From CAYFJO01 sp964343305 (lineage in GTDB: Bacteria; Planctomycetota; Planctomycetia; Pirellulales; Pirellulaceae), in NCBI GenBank assembly GCA_964343305.1, contig CAYFJO010000207.1:1-17959 (forward strand): a stretch of 17,959 nt of DNA, read 5' to 3'. Under the pieces are notes generated by a model. That model worked only from the letters and a program-made list of their open reading frames with translations, was not told the origin of the DNA and made no database searches. This document shows positions 6,618 through 12,020 of the stretch, one piece after another; positions within the stretch are counted from its first letter, which is position 1, and every line of letters begins with the position of its first letter. Made by a program: the position numbers and the translations under genes.

Positions 6618-7404
6618 CAACGTGACGACAATTCTCGACAAGATCGTGGCTACTAAACGCGTTGAAATCGAGCGAGCCAAAGCAATCAAAAGCGAGGCGG
6701 AATTGCGAGCCGAGTTGCCGGATGCACCGCCCATTCGCGATTTCTTTGCTGCGTTGTCTGCCGACGGACCGATTAAGTTGATCGCCGAAGTCAAAAAGGC
6801 AAGCCCGTCGAAGGGCATCATCCGAGAAGACTTCGATCCCATTTCGATTGCGAAAACCTACGAAGATAACGGCGCGAGCTGCATTAGCGTGCTAACCGAT
6901 GAAGAGTACTTTCAAGGAAGTCTTGAATACCTTTGCGACATTCGCGCGGCGATCACGCTGCCGGTGCTGCGGAAGGATTTTATCCTGGACACGTACCAAC
7001 TGGTCGAAGCGCGAGTGGCGGGCGCGGACGCCGTGCTGTTGATCGCCGAGTGCCTGGATGATTGCAATCTCCGCAAGCTTCATCATGAGACGATTGCATT
7101 TGGAATGACCGCGCTTGTCGAGTTGTATGAGCCGACGAATGTCGACCGTGTTCTAGAGGCCGGCGCGACGCTAGTTGGAGTGAACAATCGTGATCTGCGC
7201 ACGTTCGAAACCGATCTGGACCACACAATTCAATTGCGGAAACAGATTCCCGATGATTGTGTGCTGGTTGGCGAATCAGGAATTCACAGTCGTGACGATG
7301 CTCTGCGGCTGGAACAGGCGGGCGTCGACGCCATCCTTGTTGGAGAGCATTTGATGGCCAGTAAAGAGATCGGTCTGGCCGTGCTATCCCTTCTCGGCAA
7401 ATAA
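6607..7404 (+). CDS. trpC: Indole-3-glycerol phosphate synthase
   Basis: A 265-residue TIM-barrel enzyme that closes 1-(o-carboxyphenylamino)-1-deoxyribulose 5-phosphate to indole-3-glycerol phosphate in tryptophan synthesis. Catalytic residues known from Sulfolobus are all identifiable: E61 and K63 in A-E-V-K-K-A-S-P-S, K123 in L-R-K-D-F, E172 in L-V-E-L, N193 in G-V-N-N-R-D-L and S224 in G-E-S-G-I. It is a stand-alone enzyme, with no TrpF fusion. The ATG at 6607 overlaps the previous gene by 11 bases; a GTG at 6622 (V-T-T-I-L-D-K-I) is an alternative start closer to the usual family beginning. No other trp gene is nearby, so the pathway genes are dispersed. Confidence 0.97.
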   Translation: MWTSNVTTILDKIVATKRVEIERAKAIKSEAELRAELPDAPPIRDFFAALSADGPIKLIAEVKKASPSKGIIREDFDPISIAKTYEDNGASCISVLTDEEYFQGSLEYLCDIRAAITLPVLRKDFILDTYQLVEARVAGADAVLLIAECLDDCNLRKLHHETIAFGMTALVELYEPTNVDRVLEAGATLVGVNNRDLRTFETDLDHTIQLRKQIPDDCVLVGESGIHSRDDALRLEQAGVDAILVGEHLMASKEIGLAVLSLLGK

Positions 7405-7589
7405 ACTAAGAATTCCTTCAAAAATCCGTGCAAATCCCGCTGTAAAGTGCCAATTTCATCTCGCAGCCAAATGCCAATTCATTTAAGATCTGCACTTCAC
7501 TTTACGCGATGTTTGCCGATAAGGTAAATTGCGAAGAGTCGGTAGGCGTCTGTTCAGGCACAAGCCAGGGAAAACTGGAGTTTTGGAAA

Positions 7590-8429
7590 ATGGGAAAAGT
7601 CGGCAATTCAATCACACTTTTTAACGCGACCGTTCGTACACTTTTGGGAGTGGTCGTCGTGGGTGGCTTGGCGGTCGGAAGTTACGTTGGCTATTCGTCG
7701 TTCAACGCGGATTCCGGTGAGCTGGCCGCGGCCAAGGCAGAGATAAGTGACCTTGAAAAGCAGATTGACAATCGCGATCAAGTCATCGCCGCTAAAGACG
7801 TGGAAATTGGCGAACAAAAGGAACAGATCGAGGCGCTCGAAACATCGATGCGGTATCTGAAATTCAGTAAGCAACTCGCTCGCGTCACGATCAAGTCGAT
7901 CTACAAGGATCCAAATACAAACGACATGGAAACCGTCATTGATTTTGTCGAACTCGATTCAGTCGGTCGGCCGCTTCGCACTCCTAAAGAATTCAAAGTT
8001 CTTGGTGACGAGATTTACGTGGATGCATTGATCGTAAAATTCAAAGACAAGTATATCGAGGAAGGTACCGACCCGGAGCGTTCGTCGTCGATCTGTATGT
8101 TTCGCCGGATTTTTGGATCGCAGCAAGAGCCAGAAAATGGTGACCTCATCTACGAGGACGAAAGCACCGAAGCCCGTCATCCGCAAGCATATTCGCAGGG
8201 CAGCGTTTTGTCGCCTCTTGAGCAACGAATTTGGAAAGACTTTTGGTCGATTGCGAACGATGCCGACGAACAAAATGAGTTAGGAATCCGCAGTAACCAT
8301 GGCACGGCGGTCTCGATCAAGCCAATCGAAGGCAAGGTCTACCAGATTCGACTTCGCGCGGCTGGAGGTCTCGATTTGCTGTCGGACGAAGAAATGGTCA
8401 CGCCACCGGTCACGGGGCAGGCGACATAG
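7590..8429 (+). CDS. Membrane-anchored coiled-coil protein, unknown function
   Basis: A 279-residue protein if started at the ATG at 7590, which has GGAG at 7577-7580, nine bases upstream. The open frame extends back to 7509, but that segment has no ribosome-binding site and an unconvincing, cysteine-containing composition. One hydrophobic helix (about residues 17-36) lies near the N-terminus, followed by a coiled coil at about 44-90 (E-L-A-A-A-K-A-E-I-S-D-L-E-K-Q-I), then a mixed alpha/beta domain of about 190 residues with no motif I can name. The likely topology is a short cytoplasmic tail, one membrane anchor and an extracytoplasmic rod plus globular domain. It stands alone behind trpC and converges with the DUF4058 remnant. 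I assign no function. Confidence 0.8.
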   Translation: MGKVGNSITLFNATVRTLLGVVVVGGLAVGSYVGYSSFNADSGELAAAKAEISDLEKQIDNRDQVIAAKDVEIGEQKEQIEALETSMRYLKFSKQLARVTIKSIYKDPNTNDMETVIDFVELDSVGRPLRTPKEFKVLGDEIYVDALIVKFKDKYIEEGTDPERSSSICMFRRIFGSQQEPENGDLIYEDESTEARHPQAYSQGSVLSPLEQRIWKDFWSIANDADEQNELGIRSNHGTAVSIKPIEGKVYQIRLRAAGGLDLLSDEEMVTPPVTGQAT

Positions 8430-8438
8430 AAGTCATTC

Positions 8439-8657
8439 TCAATGGGAATTTCGCCGCCCCATCTCTCGCAGGATCGCATCGGCCCACGCCGCATCTTGTT
8501 CGCCCAATCGAGGAGTTGGATCGACTTGATAGTCCATGCGATGATAGCGACCATCTCGATAACAATCGTCAATCAACGGTTGTAATTGCAAAACAACTTT
8601 TTCGTCGGTCGGACGCAGAGAAATGTGAATGTTTGGCTCACAGTTCTTTAACGTCGA
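8439..8657 (-). pseudogene. C-terminal remnant of a DUF4058-family protein
   Basis: Read on the minus strand directly after the exonuclease stop (8658-8660) and in the same frame, 72 codons run to a TGA at 8439-8441. The translation includes I-H-I-S-L-R-P-T-D-E-K-V-V-L-Q-L-Q-P-L-I-D and then Y-R-D-G-R-Y, M-D-Y-Q-V-D-P-T-P-R-L and D-A-A-W-A-D-A-I-L. This is the characteristic C-terminal pattern of DUF4058 proteins (I-P-L-R-x-x-D-x-x-V-x-L-D-L-Q...Y-D-x-x-I-D-Y-x-x-x-P-x-P-P-L...D-x-x-W-A). Full-length members have about 250 residues, so some 180 N-terminal residues are missing and there is no start codon. It appears to be debris left by a deletion fused to the 3' end of the exonuclease gene. 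The identification is from memory of the family pattern. Confidence 0.72.
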
Positions 8658-9365
8658 TTAATCAAGCCACCGAGTAAACTGTATGCGTTTGATCGGTCTC
8701 GTCATCCAAGAGGTATCAGGCAGCGGTAATTTGAGCGCTTGTTCAACTGTGAACCAGCCTTTCGGCAATCCCATGCGACTCGACTTCCCTCGTTGCGTGA
8801 TCCACCGCAAGCTCCTTTTTCGCTCGCAAGCCTCGGCCACCTGTAGCGTACAACGAGCGTCCTGTTCGACGTACTTCAGCACTTGCTCAAACTCGCCACC
8901 CGCCCACATTTCCGGAGCCAACATCCCACTCATCCCATCCGTCTTGCCTGGAATCTTCATCCCCTTCGCCGCCGCTTCAAGCCCGAGCAAATGCCCTTTC
9001 TCACACACGACGTGAAACATCATGTCAACATGCCCCCGCGCCAACTCACGGCACTCGTCTAACAACTGCGACTCCTCAGCCAGCACATCAAAGTCGAATT
9101 GCAAACCATTCCACGTGACAATCGTGTAACCCTGCCGCATCATTTCCAGCAGATATTTCACCAATTCGCCAGCTTCTGCCGCTGTCATCCGCGCTGTCGG
9201 TCGACAATCATCATTGCCCCCTTGCCATAATCGCACTTCGTCCGTGTCGCCCGCAACGGTCGCCGCGCAGCAAATTCCTAACGGGCGGTGCTTTGGCCAA
9301 TCAGCAAAATCACCTGGAACTTCTTTTGCGGTCTCAATATCGAATGCCAGAAACTTACAGCTCAT
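8658..9365 (-). CDS. Predicted 3'-5' exonuclease, DEDDy / RNase H-like fold
   Basis: A 235-residue protein with the three exonuclease motifs of the DnaQ-like DEDDy group: Exo I F-D9-I-E11, Exo II T-W-N-G-L-Q-F-D91, and Exo III Y165-V-E-Q-D169. The acidic residues would bind two divalent metals that cleave DNA or RNA from the 3' end. No polymerase or helicase domain is attached. The C-terminal 40 residues (R-S-L-R-W-I-T-Q-R-G-K...P-K-G-W-F-T-V-E) form a small conserved-looking extension. It is a short stand-alone nuclease sitting downstream of a DUF4160/DUF2442 pair, in an area with other gene fragments. A second, truncated copy of its 5' end lies at 10635-10769. The true 3' end may have been altered, because a DUF4058 remnant follows in frame directly after the stop. 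The substrate is unknown. Confidence 0.85.
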   Translation of the reverse strand: MSCKFLAFDIETAKEVPGDFADWPKHRPLGICCAATVAGDTDEVRLWQGGNDDCRPTARMTAAEAGELVKYLLEMMRQGYTIVTWNGLQFDFDVLAEESQLLDECRELARGHVDMMFHVVCEKGHLLGLEAAAKGMKIPGKTDGMSGMLAPEMWAGGEFEQVLKYVEQDARCTLQVAEACERKRSLRWITQRGKSSRMGLPKGWFTVEQALKLPLPDTSWMTRPIKRIQFTRWLD

Positions 9366-9488
9366 GACTTACTCCAGCCACATGATCTCAAATTCCGTGG
9401 ACTAACGCGACCGGAGGAAAGGTCAAAGCCGGAGGACTGCACGCCGCGGGCGCAGGTCCACAGACAATTACGATCCGCCAAACAGCGA

Positions 9489-9737
9489 CTATGCGTCGGC
9501 GTGCTGGGTTGAAAGGGTCTGGTGCAAAGCGTCGGGCGCTAGGTCGGCGCCGTTGGGCCAACAGACGACGCCAAACTCATCGACGCTCACTTGCGAAAAG
9601 AAATCAAGGTCTTTAAGTGGCTCGAACATTGGACCAAACAAGCGGCTCGATAGGTCGACTTCCCCGCTAACTCCGTCGGAAAACTCGACGAACAATCGGT
9701 ATCCATCCAAAGGCTCTACCCTTGTGATTCGGTGCAT
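9489..9737 (-). CDS. DUF2442 protein (predicted antitoxin-like partner)
   Basis: An 82-residue protein with the DUF2442 pattern: V-x-P-L-D-G-Y-R-L-F-V-x-F-S-D-G-x-x-G-x-V-D-L at residues 7-29, then L-x-D-x-D-F-F-x-Q-V-x-V-D and V-x-W-P-N-G-A-D-L-A-P-D-A-L near residues 58-71. DUF2442 genes very often follow DUF4160 genes, and the pair is regarded as a putative toxin-antitoxin module; the biochemical roles are not established to my knowledge. The start lies 12 bases after the DUF4160 stop (9750), with AGGTAATGAG just before the ATG as a plausible ribosome-binding site. The C-terminus (after A-L-H) is a short polar tail. Confidence 0.88.
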   Translation of the reverse strand: MHRITRVEPLDGYRLFVEFSDGVSGEVDLSSRLFGPMFEPLKDLDFFSQVSVDEFGVVCWPNGADLAPDALHQTLSTQHADA

Positions 9738-9749
9738 CTCATTACCTGA

Positions 9750-10010
9750 TTAATGAAGAGGATCAATGGCGTTCAGAGGCTGGTGCTGATCGGCGAATTG
9801 CCAATTCTCTCGGAGTTCGTCCCGATGCTCAGCGGCCCATTCCAGGACCAATGCCATCGCGCGGCGCGGAAGTTTTCCTTCGCTCACTTCCAGCGTATCG
9901 ATGTTGATTTTAGCGGCGGAGTCTCCATAGTACGCGTGAAAGTGCGGTGGCGGATGGTCGTCATAGTACATGCGAATGGTGATGCCAAAAAACCGACTGA
10001 TCGTAGGCAT
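9750..10010 (-). CDS. DUF4160 protein (predicted toxin-antitoxin-like partner)
   Basis: An 86-residue protein. The motif M-P-T-I-S-R-F-F-G-I-x-I-R-M-Y-Y-D-D-H-P-P-P-H-F-H-A-Y-Y-G opens the protein and is diagnostic for DUF4160, followed by G-K-L-P-R-R-A-M-A-L-V-L-E-W-A-A-x-H-R-x-E-L-x-x-N-W. I start it at the ATG at 10010, because the family begins with MP(T/E)I. The open frame reaches 10085, but the extra 25 residues have no family match. It is the first gene of a DUF4160-DUF2442 pair. The histidine cluster (D-H-P-P-P-H-F-H) could bind metal or be catalytic, but this is inference. No strong Shine-Dalgarno site is visible. Confidence 0.9.
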   Translation of the reverse strand: MPTISRFFGITIRMYYDDHPPPHFHAYYGDSAAKINIDTLEVSEGKLPRRAMALVLEWAAEHRDELRENWQFADQHQPLNAIDPLH

Positions 10011-10039
10011 GGCGGAGTTTCTCGATGGAGCCGTGTCGA

Positions 10040-10124
10040 TTAATTCTAACACGCGATACGGACACCGGACAGATGAAAGCGGCAACGCTCGTTGTCAAAA
10101 ACGTTGCTGGAGCGTTTCGTCCAT
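10040..10124 (-). pseudogene. Possible 5' remnant of an HNH-type partner gene
   Basis: Seven bases after the stop of the 94-residue gene an ATG (10124) opens M-D-E-T-L-Q-Q-R-F and meets a TGA at 10097-10095. Beyond it the same frame reads Q-R-A-L-P-L-S-S-V-R-C-P-Y-R. Homologues of the upstream 94-residue protein are, as I recall, often followed immediately by an HNH endonuclease beginning M-(D/N)-x-x-L-R-x-x-(V)-x-x-R-A-x-x-R-C-E-Y-C. The resemblance is short and could be chance. Confidence 0.25.
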
Positions 10125-10131
10125 GAATCGA

Positions 10132-10416
10132 CTACGGCGAGAGTCCGGCTAGTGTTAGAGACACTCGGGCCTTAGACTGCATGATTTCGACCAGCGCAGT
10201 GACGCGTTCGTACTCATCAAGCTCGAATCGCTCTTCGTCCAAAAGCGACCCCTCGCGAGCTTTGGCGGCAAGTTCATTAACGCGATCGCGGTCGTCAGCC
10301 GTTAGCTTATACTCAAGCACTTCACGCGCAGCTTCGGCAGTCATATGGCCATATTCCGGCTGAATAATGCGAGCCAGAATTTCGGCACCATAGTCGGGAG
10401 TGGAAACGGAACTCAT
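10132..10416 (-). CDS. Small helical protein, possible antitoxin-like partner of an HNH gene
   Basis: A 94-residue acidic, helical protein. The start at 10416 is supported by GAGGA about 9 bases upstream and by the promoter at 10447-10452; the open frame runs back to 10488, but that part contains the promoter. Its layout resembles a family of small proteins in cyanobacteria and planctomycetes: I-x-P-E-x-G-x-M-T-x-E-A-A-R-x-V-L, then R-V-N-E-L-A-x-K-A-R-E-G-x-L-x-x-E-E-R-x-E-L-x-x-Y, and V-x-I-M-Q-S-K-A-R. As I recall, such genes often precede HNH endonuclease genes. Here the following HNH gene seems lost or reduced to a few codons, and DUF4160 comes next. Function unknown; toxin-antitoxin involvement is inference. 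Confidence 0.78.
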   Translation of the reverse strand: MSSVSTPDYGAEILARIIQPEYGHMTAEAAREVLEYKLTADDRDRVNELAAKAREGSLLDEERFELDEYERVTALVEIMQSKARVSLTLAGLSP

Positions 10417-10446
10417 AGCAAATTTCCTCGAACAAAGAACACTCAG

Positions 10447-10452
10447 ATTATA
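10447..10452 (-). promoter_or_regulatory. Extended -10 promoter for the 94-residue gene
   Basis: On the minus strand a perfect TATAAT is preceded by TGG, an extended -10 (TGnTATAAT). It lies 30 bases upstream of the ATG at 10416, and a GAGGA ribosome-binding site lies between. No good TTGACA-like -35 is found 16-18 bases upstream, which fits an extended -10 promoter. Confidence 0.65.
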
Positions 10453-10512
10453 CCACATGAATCCACGAAAACGTTGAGGAAACGGCATTCTGCCTTTGGG
10501 TTCTCGCGCTCG

Positions 10513-10629
10513 GCGCAGGTCTCCCGACCTCGCCGAAACCCCGACCGCAGGTCTCCGAAATCGGTTAAAACATCGACAGTTTTGGGAGACCTTAGGTCAG
10601 CCCCTGGTGCGGGGTCGTGAGACCCGCGC
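10513..10629. repeat. 117-base palindromic element at the exonuclease breakpoint
   Basis: Imperfect terminal inverted repeats lie at 10513-10534 (GCGCAGGTCTCCCGACC...) and 10606-10629. An inner imperfect pair, GACCGCAGGTCTCCGAAA (10543-10560) against 10579-10597 (TTTTGGGAGACCTTAGGTC), is nested inside. The whole unit can fold into one branched hairpin, in the manner of a MITE or REP-type bimer. Its right end is 5 bases from where the truncated exonuclease copy stops matching. Confidence 0.7.
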
Positions 10630-10634
10630 ACAGC

Positions 10635-10769
10635 ACGTGCTTCGTCAGAGTCGCCCACAACCATCGCTGCGCAGCAAATCCCCAACGGCCGGTGCTTTCG
10701 CCAATCAGCGAAATCACCTGGAACATCTTTTGCGGTTTCAATGTCGAAGGCGAGGAAATTACGGCTCAT
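10635..10769 (-). pseudogene. Truncated duplicate of the DEDDy exonuclease 5' end
   Basis: The first 44 residues match the intact protein at 8658-9365 in 36 positions, including Exo I F-D-I-E-T-A-K and H-R-P-L-G-I-C-C-A-A. About 50 bases upstream of the ATG are also similar (9366-9415 against 10770-10818). Homology stops after roughly codon 45, where the palindromic element 10513-10629 begins. The frame runs on to 10443 but encodes only repeat sequence. Exo II and Exo III are absent, so it cannot be active. It is a remnant of a duplicated gene. Confidence 0.85.
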
Positions 10770-10818
10770 GACTCACTCCAACCATATAGTCTCAGATTCA
10801 ACGGCGTAACGCGACCCA

Positions 10819-10973
10819 AGAGAAAGGCGCTCGCCGTCCGTCCGTCCGCGCGGTACACTCAATGAACAGGTCGAAGATTCATTCGAATCGGTGAGAATCT
10901 CGATCCGTAAATCTCCACGGGGCGGTGCTTGTTTGACGATTGTGGTAGAGGCACGAAATATTGCGTTAAGATC
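10819..10973. other. Intergenic leader of the SIR2-HerA pair
   Basis: This stretch begins where the exonuclease duplication ends and holds a short CGTC/CGTCCGTCCG run near 10837-10850. A possible plus-strand promoter has TTGACG at 10933-10938 and AAATAT at 10956-10961 with a 17-base spacer; the -10 is weak. If used, it would put transcription start only a few bases before the ATG at 10974 and would exclude the upstream ATG at 10929. Confidence 0.3.
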
Positions 10974-11996
10974 ATGTCGGATGAATTCGAAACTATTGTG
11001 CGGCTGGCTCAACAATGTCTGGAAGCGACGCCGGTGATCATACTTGGCAGTGGAGCGTCTGTTGCTTACGGCGTAAGCGGAATGGGCGCATTGCAAGACC
11101 ATCTGGTTAAAGAGATCTCCCCAGAGTCAAAAGACGAAGACATTTGGAACCAATTCAAGAGTGACTTGACCAAAACTCGCGACTTGGAAGTCAGTCTGCA
11201 AAACGTGAATCTGCCCGCCGGCTTGATTTTGACGGTCGTACGGGAAACGAGAAACCTAATCGTGAGAGATGATCTATCCGTATTTCAAAAAGTGATTTCC
11301 AAGGAAATTGACCTCGAAATTTCGCGGCTTTTTCGGCACTTGTTTCGGAGTACGAATCGAACGGTGTCGGTTATTACGACTAACTATGATCGCCTCGCAG
11401 AGTATGGTGCAGACGGAGTTGGATATGCACACTTCACCGGTTTTAATCACGGTTACTATCGCCAGTTTGATTCTGTTGCGACGACTCCTCAAATCGCGAC
11501 ACGTAAACGCTGCGTAAATGTTTGGAAGGTGCATGGATCCGTTGACTGGTTTCATGATGCGAGCAATATCCCGATTGCATTGCCGTATCAACATGACGTT
11601 CCCGATAGCATTGAACCGCTCCTGGTGACACCAGGCACGAGCAAATACGAATTGACACACGGTGAACCGTTTCGGTCGATCATGACCAAGGCGGATGAAG
11701 CGATGTCGGCGGCCCGCGCGTTTCTATGTATAGGGTACGGGTTCAACGATTCGCACATTGAACCGAAACTCGTCGCGAAGGTACGAGATCGGGGCGTGCC
11801 CATCGTAATTCTTGCTAGGACTCTGCGTGATTCCGCGAAGAAGTTCTTGGAAAATTGCAGTCAAAACAACTTTGTCGCGCTAGAACGCGAAGGTAACAAC
11901 ACGAAAGCGTATCATCCGGATGCCAAATGTGGCGTATCAATTCCGGACAAGAGCCTTTGGGATTTACCGGATTTTCTAAACGCAACGATCGACTAG
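10974..11996 (+). CDS. SIR2-domain NADase-like protein of a SIR2-HerA defence system
   Basis: A 340-residue SIR2-like protein. NAD-binding motifs are visible: G25-S-G-A-S29 with V-A-Y-G-V-S-G-M behind it, T-T-N137-Y-D139 and K-V-H187-G-S-V-D-W, where N137 and H187 match the catalytic Asn and His of sirtuins. A C-terminal G-Y-G-F-N-D-S-H-I (254-262) is the motif common in defence SIR2 proteins. In characterised SIR2-HerA (Nezha) systems the SIR2 protein degrades NAD+ on phage infection and assembles with a HerA hexamer, causing abortive infection. The neighbouring herA gene starts 24 bases later, which strongly supports this role. I start at 10974 because the extra 15 residues from 10929 lie upstream of the domain and over a possible promoter. 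The gene looks AT-richer than scpA or trpC, hinting at transfer. Confidence 0.9.
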   Translation: MSDEFETIVRLAQQCLEATPVIILGSGASVAYGVSGMGALQDHLVKEISPESKDEDIWNQFKSDLTKTRDLEVSLQNVNLPAGLILTVVRETRNLIVRDDLSVFQKVISKEIDLEISRLFRHLFRSTNRTVSVITTNYDRLAEYGADGVGYAHFTGFNHGYYRQFDSVATTPQIATRKRCVNVWKVHGSVDWFHDASNIPIALPYQHDVPDSIEPLLVTPGTSKYELTHGEPFRSIMTKADEAMSAARAFLCIGYGFNDSHIEPKLVAKVRDRGVPIVILARTLRDSAKKFLENCSQNNFVALEREGNNTKAYHPDAKCGVSIPDKSLWDLPDFLNATID

Positions 11997-12020
11997 GCAT
12001 TGACCCGAGGGAGGCAGATG

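Noticed and set aside
7442..7505. 8-bp inverted repeat GTAAAGTG / CACTTTAC behind trpC
   Set aside because: Short arms separated by 48 bases; no T-tract and no operator context, so it is compatible with chance.
8339..8572. 77-codon minus-strand frame near the DUF4058 remnant
   Set aside because: A different frame of the same strand gives the recognisable DUF4058 pattern; this frame shows no family signal.
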